Assembly (NCBI RefSeq): GCF_008711465.1
Contig: NZ_VXKQ01000005.1
Coordinates: 1-64,000, forward strand
Length of the DNA stretch: 64,000 bases
Direction of reading: 5' to 3'
From: Francisella sp. SYW-9
GTDB lineage: Bacteria > Pseudomonadota > Gammaproteobacteria > Francisellales > Francisellaceae
Shown here one piece after another: positions 37,576-45,843 of this stretch. Under the pieces are notes generated by a model. That model had not been told where the DNA came from. It did no database searches and was given only the letters and a program-made list of their open reading frames with translations. Both the position numbers and the translations under genes were made by a program. How positions within the stretch are numbered: position 1 is the first letter of the stretch; each line of letters starts with the position of its first letter.

Positions 37576-38589
37576 ATGCTTAAAATGTTTGCAAAGCTAC
37601 TAAATAAAAATCTTGAGCCTTTAGTCGACAACCTAGTTGAGAAAGAAAAGTTTATAGTTAACGATGTGCATACTAATATTGACGCTACAAATGTTGTACC
37701 AATAGATGATAGTACTGAGTTAAATTTTTGGCAAGAAAACTTTCAACAAAAGCCTTTAAGAAAGTTTAATGAAAATGATTTTAGTGATAAAAATTCTATT
37801 TTATCAAAAATTGCATTTAGAGAGCCTAATAGTGATATTCGACAGTTTTCAGAAAAGGTGAAGGCTCCTAACAATTATTCAGAAGCTAATAGGCATTTAC
37901 CTACTGTAGAAAAGAAAGTGTATGACCTTAGAAATGTTGACGATGTAAATATGCATAACTACGGTGTTGAACTTGTAAGGTTGGAAAAGCCTATGGTTCT
38001 AGATTTAGAAGGAAATGTTTACGAAAATATCAAGCCTTATTTAGATAATATCTTTAAAGGAGTTAATAGAGTTTTCCCAGAAGCAGATAAAATAATTCTA
38101 AGATCTGCTTTAGTTAGAAATATCGTCAAAGACTCTAATGATAAAGGTATCGGTTCAGCACATTCTGATTTTACTTGTTCATCTGGAGCTCAGTGTCGAA
38201 GTTCTTTAATAGAGAAGGGACTATTAAAAGAAGGGAAAAAATATATATTTATAAATGCATGGATGCATGTTAATCAAAAATCTCAAACATCTACATTAGC
38301 TTTTATGTCTGGTAAATATGCAAAAGCAGCAGATATGGGGATTATAGAGGTTAAGTCGAAAGAGTTTAAAAACTCAAGCTATAGGTTGAAAAATAGTTCC
38401 AATCATTTTTGGGGGTATTTTCATGATCTTGATATTGATGAGTTAGTTATTTTTAAACAGTTTGATAGTGAGAAGGCGAAAAATTATCAAAATCATAGTG
38501 ATGTAACCTATCATTCAGCAGTAAGATTGTCAGAGGGGATTGATATTCGAAGTAGTATGGAGCTTCGTTTTATTATAACTTTTGACTAG
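37576..38589 (+). CDS. CmcJ/NvfI-like putative Fe(II)-dependent oxygenase
   Basis: A 337-residue soluble protein. The second half matches the CmcJ/NvfI (AsaB-like) oxygenase pattern: AHSDFT (His196, Asp198 as first metal ligands), YIFINAWMHV (family I-N-x-W-x-x), HFWGYFHDLDIDELVIFKQFDS (given as HFWGYFHDLD and IDELVIFKQFDS), YHSAVRL (His313 as last ligand) and SSMELRF with Arg331. The N-terminal 100 residues are unassigned and charged. Members act in secondary metabolism of fungi and bacteria on aromatic or terpenoid products. No biosynthetic neighbours here, so the substrate is open. Divergent from the small membrane protein gene. Confidence 0.6.
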   Translation: MLKMFAKLLNKNLEPLVDNLVEKEKFIVNDVHTNIDATNVVPIDDSTELNFWQENFQQKPLRKFNENDFSDKNSILSKIAFREPNSDIRQFSEKVKAPNNYSEANRHLPTVEKKVYDLRNVDDVNMHNYGVELVRLEKPMVLDLEGNVYENIKPYLDNIFKGVNRVFPEADKIILRSALVRNIVKDSNDKGIGSAHSDFTCSSGAQCRSSLIEKGLLKEGKKYIFINAWMHVNQKSQTSTLAFMSGKYAKAADMGIIEVKSKEFKNSSYRLKNSSNHFWGYFHDLDIDELVIFKQFDSEKAKNYQNHSDVTYHSAVRLSEGIDIRSSMELRFIITFD

Positions 38590-38597
38590 GGGAGTTT

Positions 38598-39575
38598 TTA
38601 TCTTTCAAAAACTTTTAAGGCTTCTAAAAAAGTGTCAACATTTGCATCTTTCTTGGTAGCATTCTCACTTAAATACCTGCGATAAACTCTAGCATTTGGT
38701 AAGCCATTAAAAAGATTTAGTGTATGCTTTGTTATATTATTAAGCTTAATGTTAGAGTCTTTTTGCATTTGTTGTATAATGTACTCAGCCATTTTATAGC
38801 CAACTTCAAGGGGAGTTATTTGTGATGATTCTTGGTTATAGAACTCATGATCAAAATTTTTAAATATCATAGGATTGTGATATGCTTCACGGCCAATCAT
38901 TACACTATCAACATACTCTAAATGTGCATGAGTATCTTCAACTGTTGTAATACCTCCATTAATACCAAGCTCTAAGTTCGGGAAGTCTTTCTTAATATTA
39001 TAAACAACATCATATTTAAGTTCAGGGATTGTACGGTTTTCTTTAGGTGAAAGACCACTTAACCAGCCTTTACGTGCATGGATGCAAACAAAATCAACTC
39101 CTGCTTGAACTTGCTTATCTACAAAGTTATGTAGCTCTTCATAGCTATCATTATGGTCATAACCTATACGACATTTAACAGATATTGGGATATTGATATT
39201 ATCTTTCATTGCCTTGACACAATCAGCAACTAGATTTGGTTCTGCCATTAGAGATAAACCAAAGTTGCCTTTTTTAACTCTTTCGCTGGGGCAACCAACG
39301 TTTATGTTAATCTCATCGTAGCCTAGCTTTTCAGCTAATTTACTACATGTTATAAAATCCTTAGGCACACAACCTCCAAGTTGAAGAGTAACAGGATTTT
39401 CTTCAGGATTATATTTTAGTAGAAAATCTTTATTGCCATGAAGTATAGCGTTTAAAGTTACCATTTCTGTATACAACATAGTTTCTTTGGTTATTAAACG
39501 CATCATATAACGGTAGTGCTTATCGGTCCAATCAAGCATTGGGGCAATACATATTTTTCTACTGTTGAGATTCAT
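38598..39575 (-). CDS. dusA: tRNA-dihydrouridine(20/20a) synthase
   Basis: DusA reduces uridine 20/20a in the D-loop of tRNA with FMN and NADPH. It is 325 residues. ICIAPMLDWTDKHYRYMMRL is the DusA-type start, VTLQLGGCVPKDF, NVGCPSERV with the catalytic Cys, VKCRIGYDHNDSYEEL, FVCIHARKGWLSGLSPKENR (20), LGINGGITTVED and VMIGREAYHNPMIF complete the family pattern. The C-terminal helical domain (PLEVGYKMAEYI and after) is present. Convergent with the CmcJ-like gene, 8 nt apart. Confidence 0.95.
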   Translation of the reverse strand: MNLNSRKICIAPMLDWTDKHYRYMMRLITKETMLYTEMVTLNAILHGNKDFLLKYNPEENPVTLQLGGCVPKDFITCSKLAEKLGYDEININVGCPSERVKKGNFGLSLMAEPNLVADCVKAMKDNINIPISVKCRIGYDHNDSYEELHNFVDKQVQAGVDFVCIHARKGWLSGLSPKENRTIPELKYDVVYNIKKDFPNLELGINGGITTVEDTHAHLEYVDSVMIGREAYHNPMIFKNFDHEFYNQESSQITPLEVGYKMAEYIIQQMQKDSNIKLNNITKHTLNLFNGLPNARVYRRYLSENATKKDANVDTFLEALKVFER

Positions 39576-39601
39576 TTTAAATTTATAGGTTTAATTAGTT
39601 A

Positions 39602-40405
39602 TTATAATGGATCATTATTATAACTTAAACGATGGATGATTTTATCAATTGGTGTACGATATTTTTCAGTATTTTTTGAATACCTAGCATAACGAGGATC
39701 TGATCTATCATATAACCAATTCGCTAAATCCCAACCATAAGTAGTTTGGAAGCAAAGTTTGCCAAACTCTGTTAGGTCAAATTCTGCTTGGGTTTGCAAG
39801 CATCCTGTCATAAAAACATCGGCATAAGTTTGTAATATGGGATATTTCTTTGTTGGGAATTCAGCATCTTTAAAATCCTTTACATACATCCAGAAATCTC
39901 CTTTAGGTAAGCTTTTAACTCCTAAAGGAACTATATCTTTACGGGGAACTTTAACTCTACAATAAGATGCCTCTCTTAAGTCTGTAGCAGAGATATCACT
40001 AGCTGAAGCTTTATAGTAGATAGCATTCATAGCATAGCCTTGATTTGGTACCGCAAGTAAGAATGTAGCATGTGATTTTTCTCCACGTGACGCCCATAGT
40101 CTTTCAAATCCACTAACTAGTACTGGTGCTGCATAAGTTGCATCAGGCACAGTAATCTGTCGGGATGCTTTATTCATAAGACTTCCGTAGCCAATAACAT
40201 AGTTTTTCTTTTTTGAACTTACATTTGGACGGCAATTTTGTGTATTTTCAGGAGTTTGAGATAATTTATTTTGCTCTAGTATTTGTAATTCACTCTCATG
40301 TATTGAAGTCGCTTTATTAAAGCCTGATATCTTACCAATAATAAAACTAAATATTACTATGGCAATGATTATAATAGCTATTAATATATTTTTCTTTTTT
40401 AACAT
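39602..40405 (-). CDS. Membrane-anchored gamma-glutamylcyclotransferase-like protein
   Basis: A 267-residue protein with an N-terminal anchor (residues 6-27, NILIAIIIIAIVIFSFIIGK) and a GGCT-like domain from about residue 69. YVIGYGSLMNKASR is the Y-G-S-L substrate loop, and LREASYCRVKVPR supplies the acidic catalytic residue and following strand. PILQTYADVFMTGCLQ and the C-terminal WDLANWLYDRSD are added segments. The anchor implies action outside the cytoplasm, unusual for GGCT proteins. It follows dusA's transcription direction, 26 nt upstream of dusA's start, so both may be co-transcribed. Confidence 0.75.
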   Translation of the reverse strand: MLKKKNILIAIIIIAIVIFSFIIGKISGFNKATSIHESELQILEQNKLSQTPENTQNCRPNVSSKKKNYVIGYGSLMNKASRQITVPDATYAAPVLVSGFERLWASRGEKSHATFLLAVPNQGYAMNAIYYKASASDISATDLREASYCRVKVPRKDIVPLGVKSLPKGDFWMYVKDFKDAEFPTKKYPILQTYADVFMTGCLQTQAEFDLTEFGKLCFQTTYGWDLANWLYDRSDPRYARYSKNTEKYRTPIDKIIHRLSYNNDPL

Positions 40406-41062
40406 TCAAAGAATATCGTTTCTTAAAGCTTATTTACACTATATCATTTCTATAGCAAATTGGGAACCTAGCAGTAAAATCTGTTTTTTTAAATATTTTT
40501 ATAGCAACTATTATGATTCTTTTAGCATAAAAGAGCTAAGAGGGATGTTGTAGTCTACTTGATTTATAGAGCTAGCCCTCTCTGATTGCAGCATATTTTT
40601 GCCGAAGATATATGCTGCTATTATTAATATTGGTACTAATATTGTTATTGCTATTAGTAATCTTTTTAAAGGAGTCTTTTTCAAAATGATTATAATAAAT
40701 AGGTCTTTAAAGTTGCATATTATAACTATGTTTTTATTAAATGGAAGTATTAATTTCTTCAAGCTTATTACCAATATTTTATAGTATAAAAATAGATTAA
40801 AGCTACTTTAAATTTATATATTCTTTACTAAGTTTTCTATTAAGACTTTACTAAACAGTTTTACCAATGTTTTACTTATTTTAAGAACTTTAATTAATCA
40901 ATAAGGGTATGTTTTAGGTGTTAACCTGTAAGTTAAGCTCTACATGGTTAGATATGTTTGTCTTAATAAATAATTTATTTTTCTCTAGCATATTTTTTCT
41001 TATGTGATAAAATGAGACTGTAATTAAATTCAAACTCTAGACTTTAATTACGGAGATCAATA
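40406..41062. other. Intergenic region upstream of guaB
   Basis: Some 650 AT-rich bases. The minus strand of 40511-40774 holds one doubtful frame (listed separately). A plus-strand promoter for guaB is likely near 41010, where GATAAAAT lies 50 nt before ATG. No riboswitch or RNA gene recognised. Confidence 0.45.
40511..40774 (-). CDS. Doubtful small membrane protein
   Basis: An 87-codon frame whose middle (LKKTPLKRLLIAITILVPIL) and following IIAAYIFGKNMLQSE look like an N-terminal anchor similar in style to that of the GGCT-like protein just downstream. The upstream 30 codons do not look coding and there is no ribosome site before its ATG; a TTG at 40682 could be the true start. Either a small single-pass protein or the broken N-terminus of a duplicated neighbour. 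Confidence 0.28.
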   Translation of the reverse strand: MVISLKKLILPFNKNIVIICNFKDLFIIIILKKTPLKRLLIAITILVPILIIAAYIFGKNMLQSERASSINQVDYNIPLSSFMLKES

Positions 41063-42523
41063 ATGTTAAGAATTACTCAAGAAGCAATCACTTTTGATGA
41101 TGTATTGCTTTCACCTCGATATTCAAATGTTTTACCTCATCAGGTTGATTTGAAAACAAATATTACTAGAGGTATTCAGTTAAATATTCCTTTAGTATCA
41201 GCTGCAATGGATACAGTTACGGAGTCTCGCTTAGCTATTTCAATAGCTCAAGAGGGTGGTATAGGTATTATTCACAAGAATATGTCTATAGAAGCTCAAG
41301 CTCAAGAAGTTAAGAAAGTAAAAAGATTTGAGAATGGTATGGTAATAGATCCTATTACCGTTAAGCCAGAAAGCTCAATCAAAGAAATAATGCAGCTAGC
41401 AAGAGAGCATAATTTTTCTGGATTTCCTGTTGTAGATCAAAATAATCATATTGTAGGTATTGTTACAAGGCGTGACTTTAGGTTTGCTAAAGACTTAGAA
41501 GAGCCTGTTAGCTCTATAATGACTACTAAAGAGAAACTTGTTACGGTTGCTGAAGATGCGTCTCAAGGATCTATTAAAAAACGCTTACATGAGTATAAGA
41601 TTGAGAAGCTTTTAGTTGTAGATAATAAGGGTGAACTTGTAGGATTGATTACGACTAAAGATATTGAGAGATCGCAAAATAAGCCAAATGCTTGTAAAGA
41701 TTCTTTAGGTCGTTTAAGAGTCGGAGCAGCAGTAGGAACAGCAGAAAATACTAAATATCGAGTTACAGCTTTAGCAGCTGAAGGTGTTGATATTATAGTT
41801 GTAGATACTGCTCATGGTCATTCTCAAGGTGTACTAGATATGGTTAAGTGGGTAAAAGATACTTACCCTAAGATTCAAGTTATCGGTGGAAATATTGCTA
41901 CAGCTGAAGCTGCTTGTGATTTAGTAAAAGCTGGGGCAGATGCTGTTAAAGTTGGTATAGGCCCTGGCTCTATCTGTACAACAAGAATTGTTGCAGGCGT
42001 TGGAGTACCGCAAATTACAGCAATATCTAATGTTGCCGAAGCATTAGAAGGTACTGGAGTTCCAGTTATTGCAGATGGTGGAATTAGATTCTCAGGTGAT
42101 ATAGCAAAAGCAATCGTTGCAGGGGCATCTGTAGTCATGATAGGTGGGCTTTTTGCTGGTACAGAAGAGTCTCCAGGTGAGGTTGAGCTTTTCCAAGGCC
42201 GCTCATATAAATCATACCGTGGTATGGGATCTCTTGGCGCTATGGAGCAAGGATCTTCTGATAGATATTTCCAAAGTAATACGGAGTCTAAGAAATTTGT
42301 TCCAGAGGGTGTAGAAGGAAGGGTACCTTATAAAGGTTTACTTTCTGCTGTTATCCATCAGTTAATAGGTGGGTTAAAATCTAGTATGGGCTATACTGGA
42401 TCAAAAGATATTGAAACAATGCGTACTCAGCCAACATTTGTTCAGATTACAGGTGCTGGATTTAATGAATCTCATGTTCATAATGTGACTATTACAAAAG
42501 AGCCACCAAATTATCAATCTTAA
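41063..42523 (+). CDS. guaB: Inosine-5'-monophosphate dehydrogenase
   Basis: GuaB oxidises IMP to XMP with NAD, the committed step of GMP synthesis. Its 486 residues match bacterial enzymes. [16 protein letters not shown] is the N-terminal signature, two CBS domains fill about residues 95-205, [13 protein letters not shown] follows, [15 protein letters not shown] carries the catalytic Cys, [16 protein letters not shown] binds phosphate, and [11 protein letters not shown] is the flap with the Arg/Tyr pair. GGAGATC precedes ATG. Single gene with a weak hairpin after it. Confidence 0.98.
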   Translation: MLRITQEAITFDDVLLSPRYSNVLPHQVDLKTNITRGIQLNIPLVSAAMDTVTESRLAISIAQEGGIGIIHKNMSIEAQAQEVKKVKRFENGMVIDPITVKPESSIKEIMQLAREHNFSGFPVVDQNNHIVGIVTRRDFRFAKDLEEPVSSIMTTKEKLVTVAEDASQGSIKKRLHEYKIEKLLVVDNKGELVGLITTKDIERSQNKPNACKDSLGRLRVGAAVGTAENTKYRVTALAAEGVDIIVVDTAHGHSQGVLDMVKWVKDTYPKIQVIGGNIATAEAACDLVKAGADAVKVGIGPGSICTTRIVAGVGVPQITAISNVAEALEGTGVPVIADGGIRFSGDIAKAIVAGASVVMIGGLFAGTEESPGEVELFQGRSYKSYRGMGSLGAMEQGSSDRYFQSNTESKKFVPEGVEGRVPYKGLLSAVIHQLIGGLKSSMGYTGSKDIETMRTQPTFVQITGAGFNESHVHNVTITKEPPNYQS

Positions 42524-42591
42524 GATATGTTTCTTAACTCTTATTTCAAAAAAAATTAATATATTTAAGCTTTAATCCATTATATGTTTTT

Positions 42592-42618
42592 ACTATAAAA
42601 CTATTTATAGTTTCTTTA
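42592..42618 (+). terminator. Possible terminator after guaB
   Basis: ACTATAAA (42592-42599) and TTTATAGT (42604-42611) form a perfect 8-bp stem with a four-base loop, followed by TTCTTT. All-AT apart from the ends, so weak. Confidence 0.35.
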
Positions 42619-42704
42619 GTTAATCTGACAAAAAATACCTATAACTAATTATCTAGATACAGTAAAATAACTAACAATACACATAATATAAAAAATAAAT
42701 TTCT

Positions 42705-43241
42705 ATGAAAAATGAAAAACCTAATTTTGAAGATGTTACTGAGGCTTTAAAAGTGATGCAGGCCCTAAGCTCAGCTTCTGAAGCTCATGGTTTACTTTGT
42801 GCATTGTTTAGTTTTGGTGCAAAAGTCAAATTTACTGCATGGTCAGACTCTTTGATGACAAAAACTATTGAAGAAGGAGATTTGGTTGCAACTTCAGCTT
42901 TAAAAACTATGAAAAAACTTTATGATTATACAAAGTCTCAATTTGATGAGAAAGGTTTGAGCTTTGATTTATTTATTCCTGAAGATAGTGAGCCCTTAAG
43001 TTATAGAGCAGAAGCGCTCACTTACTGGATCAAAGGTTTCTTATCTGGGGTCGGTTTATTTGGTTTAGACTTTGAGAATTCAAAAGATAAAGAAGTCAAA
43101 GAAGCAATTCATGACCTAATGCAAATATCATATATGGATTATGATTCTTTAGGGCAAGACGAGAGTAACGAAGATGATTTTATGGAATTATTAGAGTATA
43201 CAAAAGTTGCAGTACTACTTATAGATAGTGAAAAAATTTGA
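42705..43241 (+). CDS. ygfB: UPF0149 family protein YgfB
   Basis: A 178-residue UPF0149 protein. ASEAHGLLCALFSFG at about residue 30 is the family motif S-x-x-H-G-x-L-x-G, EALTYWIKGFLSGVGLFGLD (20) is the second core motif with the W-x-x-G-F-L-x-G pattern, and FMELLEYTKVAVLLI ends it. In enterobacteria ygfB precedes pepP, ubiH and ubiI; here pepP is missing and ubiH follows directly, 8 nt after the stop. So it is likely the first gene of the ubiquinone hydroxylase operon. Confidence 0.9.
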   Translation: MKNEKPNFEDVTEALKVMQALSSASEAHGLLCALFSFGAKVKFTAWSDSLMTKTIEEGDLVATSALKTMKKLYDYTKSQFDEKGLSFDLFIPEDSEPLSYRAEALTYWIKGFLSGVGLFGLDFENSKDKEVKEAIHDLMQISYMDYDSLGQDESNEDDFMELLEYTKVAVLLIDSEKI

Positions 43242-43249
43242 GATTTAAA

Positions 43250-44488
43250 ATGAATATTAAATATGATGTAGCAATTGTGGGAGGAGGAATAGTTGGTTTA
43301 TTAACTTCTCTAGCACTTGCAAAAACTGGTTGTAAAATTATTCATATTGAAAAAGATCAATTACAGGTTAAAAATGATAATAGAAGTATAGCCGTATCTT
43401 ACTCATCAATAGCGTTTTTAAACACTCTTGGCTTATGGGATAAAGTAGCAAGTACAGCACAAGCTATTAAAAAAGTTCATATTTCTGATAAAGGTAGATA
43501 TGGGAGAGCAGAGATTTTTGCTAAAGATGAAAATTTACCATTTTTAGGTGCTATAGTTTCTATGCAGGAGCTTTTGGCTGTAGCTTTACAAAGTGTTGCC
43601 GATAATCTAAATATCATTAAATCCTTCGAAACTAATGTTATAGATCTAGAGAAAAACTCTAATGAGTATTCTTTAGTAGTTGAAAAGCAAGGCCAGAAGA
43701 GCATTATACAAGCAGGGTTAATAATCGCTTGTGATGGTGCAAATTCAAGTATGCGCAAAATGATAAATGTAGAAGCGCAAACGACTGATTATAAACAAGA
43801 TGCAGTTGTTTTTGATATTCAAACAGATTTAGATAATCAAAATACCGCATATGAGAGGTTTATGACAGATGGAGTGCTTGCAATGCTTCCTAAGTCAAAA
43901 ACGGTCATGGGATGTGTCTGGACTGTTGATCGAAAAGATTCAAAAGCAAAATTAGCTCTAGATAAAAAAGAGTTTGAAGAACTAATCCAAGATAGGTTTG
44001 GGTATAGATTGGGTCAAGTTAAAGTTACTACAAAACCTGTAGTTTTCCCCTTATATCTTGTTCAGTCAAATGAAGTATATAAAGATAATGTATTATTTTT
44101 TGGTAATGCGTTACATTTTTTACATCCAGTATCTGGTCAAGGTATGAATCTTAGCATTAGAGATATTGGTTTTTTGTATGACTTACTAGCTAAACTATCC
44201 CGTCAGTCTAGCGACTGCCACCCCTTCCAAACAAAGGGGAATATTGAAAGAGTTTTGCAAGAGTTTGAGAAAGTTAGAAAGCCTGATCATGATAGAACAA
44301 TTAATATAACACATGGTTTTGTTAAATGGTTTGTTTCAAATGACCGTAAGTTAATTGCAAGTAGAAATGCGAGTTTACACTTATTACAAAGAAGTAAATT
44401 AGCTAAGAAGGCTTTATCACGAGTAATGATGGGCAAACTCACAAAGGGCTCGACTTTAATGAGAAAGGTGGTTGAAGATGAGCATTAG
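43250..44488 (+). CDS. ubiH: 2-octaprenyl-6-methoxyphenol hydroxylase-like UbiH
   Basis: FAD monooxygenase of ubiquinone synthesis, 412 residues from ATG 43250. YDVAIVGGGIVGLLTSLALA binds FAD, IACDGANSSMRK is the DG motif, and FFGNALHFLHPVSGQGMN has GN in place of GD, as in E. coli UbiH, which supports UbiH rather than UbiI/UbiF. Residues about 317-331 (SRQSSDCHPFQTKGN) are encoded by a GC-richer palindromic repeat, 45 nt, inserted in frame at a place where the family needs only a short loop. The downstream gene overlaps by 11 nt. A TTG at 43238 is an alternative start. Confidence 0.85.
   Translation: MNIKYDVAIVGGGIVGLLTSLALAKTGCKIIHIEKDQLQVKNDNRSIAVSYSSIAFLNTLGLWDKVASTAQAIKKVHISDKGRYGRAEIFAKDENLPFLGAIVSMQELLAVALQSVADNLNIIKSFETNVIDLEKNSNEYSLVVEKQGQKSIIQAGLIIACDGANSSMRKMINVEAQTTDYKQDAVVFDIQTDLDNQNTAYERFMTDGVLAMLPKSKTVMGCVWTVDRKDSKAKLALDKKEFEELIQDRFGYRLGQVKVTTKPVVFPLYLVQSNEVYKDNVLFFGNALHFLHPVSGQGMNLSIRDIGFLYDLLAKLSRQSSDCHPFQTKGNIERVLQEFEKVRKPDHDRTINITHGFVKWFVSNDRKLIASRNASLHLLQRSKLAKKALSRVMMGKLTKGSTLMRKVVEDEH
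44198..44242. repeat. Palindromic repeat in frame inside ubiH (element B)
   Basis: CCGTCAGTCTAGCGACTGCC is followed by CCCCTT, a six- to seven-base loop and AAGGGG (44221-44239). Length 45 nt, so the frame is kept. TAGCGACT and the CCCC-loop-GGGG hairpin recur in element A (22730-22828, minus strand). Base composition differs sharply from the surrounding gene. Confidence 0.6.
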
Positions 44489-45707
44489 GAATATCCAAAA
44501 AGATGTTGTAATTGTTGGTGGGGGTATGGTTGGGCTTAGTTTTGCCTTAGCACTACATAAAAGTGGCTTGCAAGTTGGAGTTGTTGAAGCTAGAGATGTT
44601 AATCGAAAACCTCTAGATTCTAACAGAGTAGAGACTAGAGTTAGTGCAATTAATCACACCTCAAAGAGATTGCTGCAAGAGCTAGGTATTTGGAGTAAGA
44701 TTAAAAGCAATCGTATATCACCATATTATCAAATGCAAGTATGGGATGATGTGGTTAGTGAGAGCATTAGTATTGCAGCTGAAGAAATATCCGAGCATAG
44801 TTTGGGATGTATAGTTGAGAATGATGTAATAACTCAAGCATTAGTTGAAAAAATTAATGATACGAGTATTGAGATTTTTGCGAATCAAAAAATACAAAAG
44901 ATTCAAAGAAATGGAAATACGGAAAAGATTATATTAATAGATAGATCCCTGAGCGGAGTTGAAGGGTCGGTTGAAAGTACTTCACAGCAAAATATCGTTG
45001 AAACAAGCCTAATAGTTGGTGCTGATGGAGCTAACTCCTTTATTCGTGATTATTTTAATTTTGAAACTAAAATAAACTCATATAAACATACTGCTATAGT
45101 AGCGACACTTGAGCTTGAAAGAGAGCATGATCTAACAGCATATCAGCGCTTTTATGATAAGGGTGTATTAGCGTTTCTACCCTTAGAAAACTCTAATAAA
45201 GCATCAATAGTTTGGTCTGTAAAAACTGATTATGCTAATTTCCTGATGAGTTTAGCTGATGAGAAATTTGAATTAGAGTTAGCAAAAGCAATTGATAATA
45301 CTCTTGGGAATGTAAAACTTTTATCAAAAAGATTTAACTTTGAATTAATTCAGCGCCATGCGAAATCTTATATTCAAGATAATGTTGTGCTAGTTGGAGA
45401 TGCTGCCCACACTATTCATCCTCTTGCTGGACAAGGTGTGAACATCGGTTTTAAAGATGTGATTGCTCTTACGAAAGTTCTTAGTGAGGCATTTGCCAAA
45501 GGTAGGCTGATTGGTCATATTTCAACTCTTGATAAGTATCAACGCGAAAGAAGACTTGATAATAAAAAAATGATAGCTCTAATGAAAGCCTTTAAAGAAG
45601 TTTTTGGTAGCGAAAATGATTATATCAAAAAAGCCCGTAGAGCCGGATTTGAGTTTGTTGATAAAAATAGTATTGTTAAAAGTTTAGTAGTGAAGCAGGC
45701 TTTGTAA
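44478..45707 (+). CDS. Ubiquinone biosynthesis FAD hydroxylase, UbiI/UbiF-like
   Basis: A 409-residue FAD monooxygenase paralogous to the upstream UbiH. DVVIVGGGMVGLSFALALH binds FAD, ETRVSAINHTSKRLL follows as in UbiF/UbiI, VGADGANSFIRDYF is the DG motif and LVGDAAHTIHPLAGQGVNIG the GD motif with the standard Asp. By position it equals ubiI (visC) of enterobacteria, but one enzyme may do several hydroxylations. Residues about 156-164 come from a repeat (element C) in frame. Start ATG 44478 (a TTG lies 6 nt upstream). It overlaps ubiH. Confidence 0.85.
   Translation: MSIRNIQKDVVIVGGGMVGLSFALALHKSGLQVGVVEARDVNRKPLDSNRVETRVSAINHTSKRLLQELGIWSKIKSNRISPYYQMQVWDDVVSESISIAAEEISEHSLGCIVENDVITQALVEKINDTSIEIFANQKIQKIQRNGNTEKIILIDRSLSGVEGSVESTSQQNIVETSLIVGADGANSFIRDYFNFETKINSYKHTAIVATLELEREHDLTAYQRFYDKGVLAFLPLENSNKASIVWSVKTDYANFLMSLADEKFELELAKAIDNTLGNVKLLSKRFNFELIQRHAKSYIQDNVVLVGDAAHTIHPLAGQGVNIGFKDVIALTKVLSEAFAKGRLIGHISTLDKYQRERRLDNKKMIALMKAFKEVFGSENDYIKKARRAGFEFVDKNSIVKSLVVKQAL
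44944..44970. repeat. Palindromic repeat in frame inside the second ubi hydroxylase (element C)
   Basis: ATCCCTGAGCGGAGTTGAAG followed by GGTCGG resembles the widely scattered CCCTGAGC-GAGT-GAAGGGTC repeat of many bacterial genomes. It codes for RSLSGVEGS between the usual strand and the DG motif, where relatives have a short turn. Confidence 0.5.
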
Positions 45708-45738
45708 AGAAAGATCATTATTAATGCTAAAATTAGAA

Positions 45739-45776
45739 AGATATTTAAATATCTGAAAAGTGTTTTAGAAATACTT
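45739..45776. terminator. Paired AT-rich hairpins between convergent genes
   Basis: AGATATTTAAATATCT (45739-45754) is a perfect 16-bp palindrome, and AAGTGTTT (45758-45765) pairs with AAATACTT (45769-45776) with one G-T. On the minus strand TTTTC follows the second hairpin. Possibly ends the helicase transcript; weak. Confidence 0.3.
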
Positions 45777-45843
45777 AAATCAATTCAAAGTACTTTATAA
45801 AACAATCAAAATGAAACAGGTAGTTTTGCTTACAAATTACATA

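Noticed and set aside
40900-41062. Riboswitch before guaB
   Set aside because: No purine or ppGpp-type core could be built; only a promoter-like GATAAAAT is seen.
43250-44488. GN instead of GD in the flavin motif of UbiH as a defect
   Set aside because: UbiH of E. coli also has GN at this site, so it is normal for this subgroup.
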